From: Paramacrobiotus richtersi
Taxonomy: Eukaryota > Tardigrada > Eutardigrada > Parachela > Macrobiotidae
Direction of reading: 5' to 3'
Length of the DNA stretch: 25,357 nt
Assembly (NCBI GenBank): GCA_034698045.1
Contig: JAQGAU010000642.1
Coordinates: 1-25,357, forward strand
Under the pieces are notes generated by a model. The model saw nothing but the letters and a program-made list of their open reading frames with translations, was not told where the DNA came from and did not search any database. A program made the translations under genes and the position numbers. Positions within the stretch are counted from its first letter, which is position 1, and each line of letters opens with the position of its first letter. Positions 1-9,079 of the stretch are shown here, one piece after another.

Positions 1-94
1 GTTTACGTCACTGCTGGTTAGCCCGGCCATACCATACCCTTTGTTTTTTCTTATATGGTACCAGTATTGAACTTTTCTTGACCAAGGTAATGGA

Positions 95-115
95 CCGCGG
101 CGCGTAGCGCCGCGG
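95..115. repeat. GC-rich hairpin, copy 1
   Basis: Perfect inverted repeat with 9-bp arms CCGCGGCGC and GCGCCGCGG around a 3-nt loop GTA. The sequence just after it (GTCTATATATTAAGCG, then a GTCCGTCCGTG tract) recurs after copy 2, so hairpin and tail form one dispersed repeat family. Function unknown. Confidence 0.8.
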
Positions 116-202
116 CCGTTGCTAGTCTATATATTAAGCGACAACTGTCCGTCCGTGTGTTTGACAGGATCCCGCCTCCGGATCGTTATGATTGGTCCAG
201 GC

Positions 203-482
203 AACCCTTAGTTTCGTATAAGGGTTTGGAAATCCTTAGTGCAGTACGCAAGTCTGCCAACCCTTAGTTTCGTACAAATGTTTACGAATCCTTAGTGCAG
301 TACGCAAGCCTGCCAACCCTCAGTTTGGTACAAGAGTTTGCAAAACCTTAGTGCAGTACGCAAGTTTGCCAACCCTTAGTTTTGTACAAGGATTTAGAAA
401 TCCTTAGTGCAGTACGCACCCTTGCCAACCCTAAATTTGGCACAAGGGTTTGCAAACCGTTAAGGTAGCATAATTCAAGTCT
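203..482. repeat. 56-bp tandem minisatellite, five copies
   Basis: Five head-to-tail units begin at 203, 259, 315, 371 and 427, an exact 56-bp period; the last unit is the most diverged. Each unit is two related 28-bp halves, one starting AACCCTTAGTTT and the other AATCCTTAGTGCAGTAC, so the basic repeat is about 28 bp with the core CCTTAGTnnnGTAC. The small open frames crossing it are repeat artefacts. Confidence 0.9.
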
Positions 483-647
483 GCCGTCTGCCGCCGTTGT
501 TTTCGCGGCACGTATAAATGATGAACGGTAGCATTTTTCCATCAGCAGTTTTTTGTAACTGCTGCTGTAGTGATCAACTGCTGAACGTATCTCTGTCTAG
601 ATTGTTCCTTCCGTGGTTACGCTTCGTTTGGGACCCCGGGCAATGGA

Positions 648-668
648 CCGCGGCGCGTAGCGCCGCGG
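648..668. repeat. GC-rich hairpin, copy 2
   Basis: Same 21-nt hairpin as at 95-115 (9-bp arms, GTA loop). The flanks match too: CAATGGA before it, and a CTATATTAAGCG then GTCCGTCCGTG tail after it. This marks a second copy of a repeat longer than the hairpin. Confidence 0.8.
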
Positions 669-902
669 CCGTTGCTTGTCTCACTATATTAAGCGCCGTA
701 TGTCCGTCCGTGCGTGTGTGTGTCTGCCACGACCGCGCCTCCAAAACGTTGTGATTCGTTCAGCCCGTTCGCTTTTCAAATCTGTTGAACCGGTTGAACC
801 ATGCTCTGCCGCTCACCAATTTTTTACACGGTGTTTCTGTTTCTCTAATGCATTGTATTTTTAAAATTATTCTGGTTTAAATATAAGTTAAAAAACGCGA
901 AA

Positions 903-1490
903 ACTGTGGTATGGTACAAATGTTTGCAAGTCCTGAGTTAGATACTACGGTTTGTGGACCTTTAGTCGGGTAGATAGGTATGCCAGTCCTTAGTTTGGCA
1001 CGAAAGTTTGTGGATCCTTAGTCCGGTATACAGGTTTGTGATACCAGGGTTAGGTACTAAAGTTTGTGGACCTTTAGCCTGGTAAAAGGGTTTCCGAGTC
1101 CTTGGTAAGGTGACTAAGGTTGCCAAAGTTTAGTTACCAAGGTTTGCTAAACTCTAGCAACTTAAGTTGTGCCAAACAAGAGTAACTAAGGTTTGAACGT
1201 TCGTTCAGTCATTTGTCTGTTTTTCATTTTTCTGCCCCGAACGTTTTTTTGCTAGAGCAACTAGCCAACTAGCCGGAAAATGTTCAGCCATCGTGGGACG
1301 CTTTTAATGGCTGAACAGCCTCTGGATATACGCCGCCTAAGTTCTGCTCAGTATCACTTCTGCCTGTTCGGTTTTAGTTCAATTAGTTCACTTCGTCAGG
1401 CTGTAATGTTGGCATACTAAATTTGTTAACCAAATACAAAGGTCTGCCACCCCTTAGTTAGGTACAAAGGTTTGAGAAAGGTGTCTTAGG
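903..1490. repeat. Degenerate dispersed copies of the 28-bp repeat
   Basis: From about 903 to 1195, and again at about 1405-1490, imperfect units of roughly 26-29 bp share a CCTTAGTnnGGTAC then GGTTTG pattern, for example near 988, 1014 and 1440. They are older relatives of the 203-482 minisatellite. Nothing coding is visible here. Confidence 0.6.
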
Positions 1491-1924
1491 ACATAAGGTT
1501 TCTGAAACTGACAATTGTGAGCCCCAAGTCTTTGCCTCTTTTGATAGTTGCCTACCTTCCCTGAATGACTTCGCTTTAAACGTGGTTCTATTGCTTTCCG
1601 TTTTCACAGGCAAGCCATGTGACACTGCCGCGAAAATTAGATAGAGCTTGAAAATCCACCAAAATACTTCCGCCTTAACTCACACTAAATTAAGTACTGA
1701 TTTAGATTGTCAGGGTAGCGCAGCGGCACGACACCCTGTTTTTCTTTTACTTCCACTAATGCCTTTGGCCCTTTACACCGTCTGGGATAATAATATCAAG
1801 CAAGAGCACTGCGTCTGCGTCAGTTCACAGACATTTCGGATAATGCATGTGCTCATTGTGCTGCTTGCCGCAGTAATTCGTTCTGAACTAGACCGGACCT
1901 CGCTGGACGTTGCGAGTCGCGAAT

Positions 1925-1955
1925 ACTGGCGGCGGCGCGAAGCGACGCCGCCAGT
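1925..1955. repeat. GC-rich hairpin, copy 3 (divergent)
   Basis: Inverted repeat with 14-nt arms starting ACTGGCGGCG, one mismatch, around a GAA loop. The stem has the same CG-rich character as copies 1 and 2, but its flanks differ. Confidence 0.65.
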
Positions 1956-2133
1956 GCGCAGCAGACGAGCTGTTACCAAGATCCAGCAGCAGCGAGTTGC
2001 GTTTCTGCGTTTATCGTTTTACTGCTATACTTAGCATTGATGTGCAACTGTCACGAAAGTGCCTCTGTAATCAGCGCTGTTTTACCTGTGTTCTGGAGAA
2101 GTATTCAATTTGTTCAGCAAAACGGCAGCGGAG

Positions 2134-2152
2134 CGCGGCGCGGAGCGCCGCG
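2134..2152. repeat. GC-rich hairpin, copy 4
   Basis: 8-bp arms CGCGGCGC and GCGCCGCG around a GGA loop. The following GATGCTTGTCCATATTA resembles the tail after copies 1 and 2 (GTTGCTNGTCNNTATATTA), supporting common descent. Confidence 0.7.
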
Positions 2153-2159
2153 TCCGATG

Positions 2160-2810
2160 CTTGTCCATATTACACGACTTATCCGTATCCTTCGCCTTCA
2201 CCGGTCACTGCAATTCCGTTTGTGGAAACGGAAGGTCGGCAGAGAAAGGTTGCTCAACATGCGGACAATCGGCAAAGAAAACCGGTCCAACAAGCGGAAA
2301 GCAAACCAAGGAAAACGGCGGCACAGGAAAGGACCAGGGGCAAGAATGAAGAACGCAAAGTACCGGCGCCATCCAGAGCACATGGAAAGCCGCAGCCGAA
2401 GTTAGCTAAGCGGGACGGAGCGGCAAGAAAGCCAGTTGTCCGTCAACGAGCTTAAAGAAGTATCTCGATCAACTGGTCGGACCACCTTGTGTCATTACCG
2501 CGTAATACGAGTAACGAAAATTTTTCGCACTGCAACTTTGATACAAGTGGCTTTTACAAAAATATGAACGAGTGTGAGTAATTTATTATTTTTATATTGT
2601 GTTGCATGATAGCAAAATTAATGGACTTCGTTTAAGTGATTTGGTTGAAAAGTGAAAGTCTCTACTATACATAGCTGTCGAAACAAAATAATGATCTTCT
2701 GCAGATATGCTCGCAGGGCTCTACAAAATCAATCTACCATCAGCTACAGCAGCTTGAACAACATCCTTAAGCGTTTTTCTTCCGAATATGTGGACGTACC
2801 TACTAGTTAG
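2160..2810 (+). other. Ambiguous coding potential with one good intron candidate
   Basis: The purine-rich stretch 2160-2455 is open in all three plus frames and encodes very basic, low-complexity peptides, so no frame can be chosen. A strong donor (GTGAGT at 2574) and acceptor (TTCTGCAG ending 2704) would define a 131-nt intron. Reading across the junction, one frame gives a short tail ending TAG at 2808-2810; another ends earlier at a TGA. No recognisable domain and no clear start. It may be the 3' end of a plus-strand gene or chance. Confidence 0.22.
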
Positions 2811-2992
2811 TATCTGCTTTTCCGAAGTGCTATGATTCTTAAAACATTAAGCATGTGCTTCATTCGACGAACGCTGCACCGCGTTTTTCTTGACTGTTCG
2901 CGGTATTTATGGATAAAATATGGATAACTTACCAAAATCGCTCTCTCAAGCACAGCGAAGAACACGCAGTTATAAAGCGGAAACCAAGACAA
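2760..2992 (-). pseudogene. Relic of a 7TM receptor of the local family
   Basis: On the minus strand a 60-residue open stretch contains WFPLYNCVFF followed by an E and then ILVSYPYFIHKYREQSRK. This aligns with the TM5 segment of the intact neighbours (W-x-PVSN...PE-x-VILASYPYFIVKRQQRK). The same frame continues with NVLRII, like the QVCRIL that opens TM7. Another frame nearby reads HIFGRKTLK, like the IIFGATVPELK tail. Loop 3 and TM6 are not found, nor is anything before TM5, so this is a truncated, frameshifted copy. It lies about 0.9 kb beyond the 3' end of the first intact receptor. The TM5 match is the firm part. Confidence 0.55.
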
Positions 2993-2999
2993 GAAGACG

Positions 3000-3896
3000 T
3001 ATTTTTGTGTTTTAACGTGTAACCGCTGTTTTTGTTATACGCTGGCTGTTTTTTCTTTAGCGCCTCATGTTGACTTTCATGTTTGTTCTTTCTTCGGTAT
3101 TGTCGCTCGCGTGAAAAGAGTATTATTAATAAAACCTGATTTAAGCGGAAACCAAATCACATGAAACGGGGTTGCGGCTAAGACGAAAAGGTCAGGTCTT
3201 GTGACTTTTATCGGTGCTGTTCTATACCATGTTGGATCTTCTAATCTTTTACCAAACCTTTCTGCTGGCCCCTAGACAGCCGGCAGGCTGCATTAACACT
3301 GATTCACAATTAGCGCAAACCAAGGTCAAGGTAACGTACTTTATAAAAGCCCGGCAAACCAGCTGAAACTGTTCAGCAAAGTGCAGCGATGCTATCAATC
3401 TGCTATCCACAAGAAAGGGTCAAAAGGCCAGCGGAATGTCTAATTGCAGCTTATGCAGACTTAAGTTCTTGTTTTACGTTTATACTAAATTTATGGTTTT
3501 CTCTTTCCAGATTTCGTGTCGTACATACTCGCAGTCAAGTGCAGATTTGAGCATTAAATATGGCATACAGCTGTACTTGGGCATACGACATCACATTTTT
3601 AGCCTGCTAAACTGGTGTTAATAACGCTGCAGTGTGTCATGCATTGTTATTAACAGTGCAACGGGCATAATGTCACTAGGGTATACAAGTTAAATATCAA
3701 AGGGTAGACAGAACTATTATAATCTTAATCCATCTTGTTTTCCGGTGTTACAATCTTCCTTTATAACATACATGTACACAAAGATTATTATCTTTATTGG
3801 TAAAGTATCCGGCGTTAGAAACGACTGCTGCAGTTATAACTTGTTACTAAAACCGAAAGAGCCAACACCATTCCGGCAGATAAGGGGTTTTGTTGA
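3000..3896. other. Intergenic, no gene seen
   Basis: No open frame with recognisable content. A short motif AAGCGGAAACCAA occurs near 2975 and again near 3143. The only functional site proposed is the minus-strand polyadenylation signal at 3793-3798. Confidence 0.5.
3793..3798 (-). terminator. Polyadenylation signal candidate for the receptor at 3897-4883
   Basis: TTTATT on the plus strand is AATAAA on the minus strand, about 100 nt beyond the stop codon of the minus-strand receptor. Position and motif fit a short 3' UTR. Confidence 0.5.
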
Positions 3897-4883
3897 CTAT
3901 GTTCCATGTTTCCTCCTCCCAACAAGACAGCGATGAGCATTTAACAACTGCGACTTGAGTTCCGGTACCGTTGCACCGAAGATTATCGGATCCACTATGG
4001 CATGCATAATCTTAAGGATACGGCATACTTGCAAGAAGTTGGGATCGTCCAGATAAGGCGTAGCCATAAAGTACACGTTCATCGGTGTCCAGCAAACCAA
4101 AATGCTGAACGTCATAAGCGTAAGCAGAACGAATGGATTTGACATTCGACTGGATTCCGCGCGGTTTGAACGTCCTAAGGACGATTTATTCGACCCGTCC
4201 GTTAACGAAGAAACCGGGCGTGTTTGCTGTTTGTTGTAAGTGGCCGCCGCAACTTTTTTCCTTTGTTGTTTCACAATAAAATAAGGATAGCTAAGTAGAA
4301 TAACAAACTCCGGTACATCGTACAATAACCAGTTGGACACAGGTCTCCACTGGTTAATAAAAGGCGACGTGCTGTTAGCGATGCAATAAACATCAATATC
4401 AATGACAATCATTGGTATCGCATAAAACTCAGCAACAATCCATGTGAACAGACACGCAACGACTGCGACTTTGGCTGTATGGCGCGTTCGGTAGGACAAC
4501 GGCCAAGCCAGCGCCCACACCCGGTTGAGAGCGATAATCATATGAGACAACGGAATCAGCGGAGCGGTGGCAGTTGAGACAAAGCGAACGAAAACGCACA
4601 GCTGGGGCCAGAGATTTTGTGGGAAGAATGCCTTTGACGCCAGAAAGGGATTCTGTTGAAATACAGCACTCATTAAGTTGGAAATAAGGAGATTGATGAT
4701 GTAGATGCTGAACGGGGTTAGGGAATTCCGGGTACGGTAATAAACTAAATAAAGGCATAGCAATGTGGCGTTAAAGACTATGGACAGCAAACAGGAAGCG
4801 ACCATCATCCATTGCAAATATGTAAAGTTTTGAAGAGGTTTGGACGAGGGAGCGCTGGAATTAGCGTTATCCGTCGTATTCAT
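3897..4883 (-). CDS. Rhodopsin-like 7TM receptor 1 (divergent member)
   Basis: Intronless, 328 aa from the ATG at 4883; the open frame extends upstream only through a non-ATG start. N-terminus is short and glycosylation-prone (NTT, NSS, NFT). Predicted helices: TM1 about 23-47, TM2 57-75, TM3 96-118, TM4 137-161 (W148), TM5 185-203, TM6 250-272, TM7 282-303. C96 and C167 could form the usual extracellular disulphide. Family landmarks are altered: NRV (120-122) stands where DRY is expected, TM2 has SNL where LAxxD is expected, TM6 keeps CWTP (264-267), and TM7 has DPIIF for NPxxY. The third loop (205-249) is basic and Ser/Thr-rich. Probably a G-protein-coupled plasma-membrane receptor; ligand unknown. 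It is the most divergent of the five local paralogs. A chemosensory role is inferred only from clustering. Confidence 0.9.
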   Translation of the reverse strand: MNTTDNANSSAPSSKPLQNFTYLQWMMVASCLLSIVFNATLLCLYLVYYRTRNSLTPFSIYIINLLISNLMSAVFQQNPFLASKAFFPQNLWPQLCVFVRFVSTATAPLIPLSHMIIALNRVWALAWPLSYRTRHTAKVAVVACLFTWIVAEFYAIPMIVIDIDVYCIANSTSPFINQWRPVSNWLLYDVPEFVILLSYPYFIVKQQRKKVAAATYNKQQTRPVSSLTDGSNKSSLGRSNRAESSRMSNPFVLLTLMTFSILVCWTPMNVYFMATPYLDDPNFLQVCRILKIMHAIVDPIIFGATVPELKSQLLNAHRCLVGRRKHGT

Positions 4884-4990
4884 GTCGTATAGTAAGGTAC
4901 TACTACGCGCTAGTAAGATACTAAGTGACTGTCTCTTTCGATACTTTTTGCAGGGATAAAGCAAAGTGGGAAGATTCCGAGCCGATCGTT

Positions 4991-4998
4991 ATTTGCAT
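4991..4998. promoter_or_regulatory. POU-type octamer upstream of receptor 1
   Basis: ATTTGCAT (reverse ATGCAAAT) lies about 108 bp upstream of the ATG at 4883. This is the classical POU-factor octamer. An 8-mer can occur by chance, and it was not seen in the other receptor promoters. Confidence 0.25.
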
Positions 4999-5203
4999 GA
5001 AACTGAACGTACGGTCGACTGGACGTCTGTAAGATGTTTCCAGGAAGGGCTTTATTATTAAGTATGTGTGCTGAATTCCCTGCTGTGGCAGGTGAGGGCG
5101 TTACATTGTATATTCTCAACGACTCATGTGATTATGTAATCCTGCACCGAGAGGTGCCCACTGGGTGGCTGGGATTTCTGATCGTTATTCTCAGCAAATC
5201 TAT

Positions 5204-5226
5204 AACCATTAGCATCATTAATGGTT
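5204..5226. promoter_or_regulatory. Paired CCATTA/TAATGG site upstream of receptor 1
   Basis: AACCATTA and TAATGGTT form an 8-bp inverted pair. The TTAATGG at 5218-5224 lies 335 bp upstream of the start codon. TTAATGG sits at about 313-338 bp upstream of three other receptors, so this may be the surviving core of a shared element. The surrounding sequence is not clearly related. Confidence 0.35.
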
Positions 5227-6121
5227 TATCGCAGCAAGAATTGTCCCGGTAAATCTTTTATGTAAACCCATCCCAAGCCGCATACAAAAAGAAGGGATTG
5301 CATGCAAGATTCGGTGCGCATATCCGTTTAACGGACCGTAAGAACAACTCCACAATAATTCTGAAACAGCTTTATCTGCTTAGCCTGAAGCTTTAGCTAG
5401 AGAATGGGTAAAGTACGTGACACGTGAATAGGAGCAGACAATGCAGGGACCGAGCGACGCTATAGCAAACAGCATAATAATAATGATATTTGCATATGCA
5501 CTGTAATGCGCTCACACAGTTGACACTATTTTGGATCATTTTCTTATACGGCGGGGGTTCCACGCAGCACCCGCATATCATGTAACAAAAGAAAAGGCAA
5601 ATCACTTCTGGAAGCGAAATCCGATACTTAAAAAATAACCGTCTAGGGTAACAAAATACACACTGTAACATAAATTTTCTTTGCACTTCGCCTGATCAAT
5701 CCAGACCGGAAGACGGCTGTAGCTAAGCCAGCGTGTTTGTGGGCGGAAAGTGGCATATGCAGAGGAAACAATACTGCTTACGACGAACCGTGAAATCAGA
5801 AGCGCGGCACACGGCTATCGAATTCGACCATTACAAAATTTGTACAAATTGTATGAGCTGCGAAAACATTCCCATATATATCTGTAAGCTACTGCCAGCA
5901 GCACATTCACTTTATATTTGCTCATTTACGAAGAGCACTGCATGGATGCAAGACCGTAACGGTCGATACATGCGCATATTGCATCTGTACGAGTAATCAT
6001 GTAAAGCTTAACTCGGATTATGCTGAACGGGTACCCGTTGTTTGTAATAACAACCTCTGTTAAAGTTGTCCAGCAGTGAAACTTTTACAGACGAAAAGAC
6101 TCCATGGGAGTGGCGGGAAAT
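5227..6121. other. Intergenic, no gene seen
   Basis: Contains a 97-codon open frame on the minus strand (5393-5686) that is cysteine-rich but shows no domain, no homology to the neighbours and no supporting signals. I see no real gene here. Confidence 0.4.
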
Positions 6122-6683
6122 GCGTGTATGCTTACAACCCAACTGACTTACAATTAGATCGTGGACGGTTGTTGCCAAGTATATCAGTCGACAGATCTTT
6201 TCATCCTCTTTCTAAACCCGTTTTCAAATTCGGCACCTTTTGTACCGGTGCTGAGCTATTAGCTGTCAAAGTTAGCCGCGATCCCCTCTCGCCAATACTG
6301 CATTTCATACGTAAGACTGCACTACAATTAACCATCAGCTCTCGCTTCACTGGCGAATGATAGTGCAGCGGCTTCAAGTGCAGAGCGCATTATCACAAGC
6401 GTTACCGTGCTGTTTGCTTTATCGTAGCGCAGTGGCTGTTTCAAATACAGTGGCGCGAGAACTAATGGGCAGTCGTATAGCACAGTGTCTGGTGCATAAA
6501 CGACAGTGATGGCGAAAAGGGATTGCGGCTAACTTTGAGAGCTAATAGCTCAGCACCGGTACAAAAGGTGCCGAATTTGAAAACGGATTTAGAAAGAGGA
6601 TGAAAAGATCTGTCGACTCATATGTCTCTACTTGGTAAAAACGTCCACGATCTAAGTCAGTTGGGCTGTTAAGCATGCATCGC
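6122..6683. repeat. Long foldback element (inverted repeat)
   Basis: The left half (from 6122) and right half (to 6683) are reverse complements over most of their length, centred near 6403. The core arms 6187-6279 and 6525-6617 are 93 nt each with only 2 mismatches. Outside the core, towards the ends and into the 245-nt middle, pairing persists but with many mismatches and small gaps. No target-site duplication or coding content was found; the open frame in the left arm is incidental. A transcript would form a long hairpin. It could be a foldback transposon, an inverted duplication or a small-RNA precursor. Confidence 0.85.
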
Positions 6684-7686
6684 TATAATGAATAGAAGCA
6701 GCGTTGTGCGTAAATGCGGTATATATATATACGTACTATCTGCACACCCCGCCATTGTAAAATGTCTGATCGATAGGTGCTCTCTTCTTTCGTTTCTAAA
6801 ATCACAGGTACCGATATGCCGTATTTTGTGAAGTGTTAATGCTGACTTGCGGCTTATGCCTCGTGGAACGCCTTTCTAACTTGATCATGTGGCATAAAAA
6901 AAGTGGTCTTTGGCTGATCCTAATGATCTTGAACAGTCATGACTTTTCGGAGTCAGCAAACAGTAACGAAGTAGTTTGTCCACCGCGTAGCTAGTAATTT
7001 ACACTGACTAGCAGTAGCCGTTCTATGTACAGTTGTGGAGCTATTCCCACAGTCTCATCGCATGCTGACTGCGACCAATTTGTTGGTTGGATGCTATGTT
7101 GTTTTTTTTTATTACGGCTCCCGAATGATTCGCTTAAGCGGAGCCTTGTTTTATAATGCAACGCACTGACACAGAGCAGACATTTCTATGTGTACAAAGG
7201 GTCAGATTTGAAACTGTGCGTTTCCTTGAGCAAAATTGTTTTGCATCATAGTTAAGAGGTTTGCTTCATGGTCAGTTTGTCCAAGCAAACATCAAACGCA
7301 ACCACAGCAAAGAACTGCAAAAAGCCGGCACATTCTCTCGGGCATATGATTTCATGCGGGTACATAGTGCTAGCACTCAAGAAAACCAGTGGCTAATAGA
7401 TCGATTCCTGCATAGTTTAGCTGTAACTTTGTGGCAAACAAGAAAATTTTTTGCAAGTGTTGCTTCTCGATTTTTCATTTTTCATTTGTAAGGTAGTGCC
7501 TTTACAGTGCCTTAAAGGTACAGTCAAAGCCAAAAGGGAAGTTGTTGTTTGGCCTATGATAAGCATATCGTAATGAACCGAATTCGACGAAGCAGTAAAA
7601 AGCGATCACTAATACTTATTCTATGAACTACAAACGGCAATCAGCTGCTAGTTGCTGGCTGGCAGCAGACCACCTTATTCGGAACA
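6684..7686. other. Intergenic, no gene seen
   Basis: About 1 kb between the foldback and receptor 2 with no convincing open frame. A T9 run and a short TA repeat (near 6720) are the only simple features. No canonical AATAAA lies within 190 nt of receptor 2's stop; the nearest near-matches are AATAAG (minus strand) near 7615 and 7675. Confidence 0.45.
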
Positions 7687-8694
7687 CTAGCTTTTTTGAG
7701 GTGACCTCATCCTTCTGAAAAATTCGGTCCTCAGCTCCGGTATCGCAGCCCCGAATATGACTGGATCGAGTGACGCGTGCACAAGCTTCAGAATTCGACA
7801 CACTTGGAAAAAATGGATATTGTCGAAATGTGGCGAAGCAACAAAATACAGATTCATCGGTGTCCAGCACACGGCAATGCTGACAGTCATCATTGAAAGT
7901 AAAGTGAACGAATCAGACACTGAGAGTCTGGCGAAGAATTTACGTGACCGATTAGTAGAATCGTGAGTCCCCGTTGTTTTATCCACAGAGCTGCCGTGTG
8001 TTTGATCACTTCCTACCGGATTCCGTGAACTCGGAGCTACTTTGCGTTGTTGTCGCTTAACAATGAAGTACGGATAACTCGCAAGAATGACAATTTCCGG
8101 TACAACGTAGAAGGCGGTATTAGAAACCGGCATCCACTGGCGAGCAAAGGGTGAAGTTCCACTAAACGTACAGAAAATATTGTCCCATAGTTTCAGATAG
8201 AAAGCGGCATCGATGGAGATGACTGACACAACGTATATCTGCACCAAAACCAAACTGCAGACAGTAACCATTATCGCCAGCTTCATTGTATGGCGAGCTC
8301 GATAGGAAATTGGCCAAGCCACGGCCCAGACCCGGTTGAGAGAGATGCCCATGTGGGATAAGCAGATGAGCGGTGCCGTAGCGCTGTTGACGAAATGGTA
8401 GACTGTGCAGAATGTTGGCCACATTGTCTGTGGTAGGAAATCTTTTAGTCCCAGGAGAAACGGGTTTTGTTGGCATAATGCGGTTGCAAGGTTGGCCAAA
8501 ACAAGATATATTACGTAGACACTGAAGGGCGTTAGGGAGCTGCGGGTCCGGTAGTACAAGTAGAGCAGGATCGCGTTGCCGATCACGGATAACAAACAGG
8601 AAGCAGCCATTACCCACTGCAGGTACGTAAAGTGTTGCACAAAGCCGGTGGAGGAAAATGACCTGGTAGCGTTGATTTCCATGGTGCTGTTCAT
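7687..8694 (-). CDS. Rhodopsin-like 7TM receptor 2
   Basis: Intronless, 335 aa, ATG start at 8694. The N-terminus has two N-glycosylation sites (NST, NAT) and then FTYLQW, a local family signature. TM1 carries the GN pair (39-40) and ends YLYYRTR. TM2 has LANLATALCQQNPF, placing N where Asp2.50 is usual. C96 and C175 could form the disulphide. TM3 ends LNRVWAVAWP (119-128), the DRY-region equivalent. TM4 lacks the usual Trp (L148). TM5 has SYPYFIVKRQQRK, TM6 CWTP (276-279), TM7 DPVIF (310-314). The third loop (about 216-258) is hydrophilic. Probably signals at the plasma membrane through G proteins; ligand unknown. A MITE sits about 110 bp upstream and may affect its expression. Confidence 0.92.
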   Translation of the reverse strand: MNSTMEINATRSFSSTGFVQHFTYLQWVMAASCLLSVIGNAILLYLYYRTRSSLTPFSVYVIYLVLANLATALCQQNPFLLGLKDFLPQTMWPTFCTVYHFVNSATAPLICLSHMGISLNRVWAVAWPISYRARHTMKLAIMVTVCSLVLVQIYVVSVISIDAAFYLKLWDNIFCTFSGTSPFARQWMPVSNTAFYVVPEIVILASYPYFIVKRQQRKVAPSSRNPVGSDQTHGSSVDKTTGTHDSTNRSRKFFARLSVSDSFTLLSMMTVSIAVCWTPMNLYFVASPHFDNIHFFQVCRILKLVHASLDPVIFGAAIPELRTEFFRRMRSPQKS

Positions 8695-8786
8695 TACTGC
8701 GGCGGAGTCACTTGAAACTTGAATAATCTTTCCAAAAAACGATTATGAAGTTATGTTTTTTGTAAGATGCATCAGCCGCTTCGAGA

Positions 8787-8795
8787 ATCACATGC
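8787..8795 (-). promoter_or_regulatory. Shared proximal upstream block, receptor 2 (split by MITE)
   Basis: The ATCACATGC core with preceding CAGCCGCTTCG matches the block upstream of receptors 3 and 5 (GCGGCTGTGGAAATCACGTTC in receptor 3). The partner core AGAAAGG is at 9104-9110, beyond the MITE. Subtracting the 276-bp element and one 8-bp duplication, the core-to-core spacing is about 33 bp, near the 34-43 bp in the paralogs. Confidence 0.6.
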
Positions 8796-8803
8796 TATCT
8801 ACG

Positions 8804-9079
8804 CAGAGGCGGCGCGAGATCCGGCCGAAGGGGGGGGGGGCGTACACCCTGCCCGCCCGGTTCGCCCGGTCGAAATCGGCGAAAAAAGAAAAAAACGGCC
8901 AAAAAGTTGAAAAATTTTTCCGCCAAAACTAAAAATCTTCGTCAAACAATGGGAAAAAAGTCCGCCAAAATAAAAAATCGTTCGCCCGCGCCAGTCCCGC
9001 CCGTTCCGGGCGGGACTGGTCACCGGGCGAATTATTTAATTCGCCAGTTCGCCCCCCCCCGCCCCTTGCGCCGCCGCTG
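8804..9079. mobile_element. hAT-type non-autonomous element (MITE)
   Basis: A 276-bp element is flanked by a perfect 8-bp target duplication TATCTACG (8796-8803 and 9080-9087). Its ends are imperfect terminal inverted repeats, CAGAGGCGGCGC at the left and GCGCCGCCGCTG at the right. CAG-type ends with 8-bp duplications are the signature of the hAT superfamily. It encodes no transposase. Inside are G11 and C9 runs just within the ends, a perfect 13-bp-arm hairpin (8991-9019) and a second perfect palindrome (9026-9045). The intact duplication suggests a fairly recent insertion. It lies in the upstream region of receptor 2 and interrupts sequence that is continuous in paralogs 3 and 4. Confidence 0.88.

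Noticed and set aside
203-482. CRISPR-like array of 28-bp repeats
   Set aside because: The repeats are tandem with no unique spacers, are degenerate and sit in a eukaryotic genome; this is a minisatellite.
490-530. Possible third LINE tail (CGCGGCACGTATAAATGATGA resembles 16577-16600)
   Set aside because: Only about a dozen matching bases and no upstream LINE motif in any frame.
203-1490. Telomere-like CCCTTAG repeats
   Set aside because: The motif recurs once per 28 bp inside a longer unit, not as a short tandem array.
1910-2455. 181-aa basic ORF as a real gene
   Set aside because: It crosses a GC hairpin repeat, its 3' half is open in all three frames because of purine bias, and no domain is visible.
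4884-4964. N-terminal extension of receptor 1
   Set aside because: It starts at TTG; the ATG at 4883 gives a normal short glycosylated N-terminus.
5393-5686. 97-aa cysteine-rich minus-strand ORF
   Set aside because: No homology to neighbouring receptors, no signal peptide pattern and no supporting signals.
6076-6360. 94-aa ORF on the plus strand
   Set aside because: Lies in the left arm of the foldback and is an artefact of that repeat.
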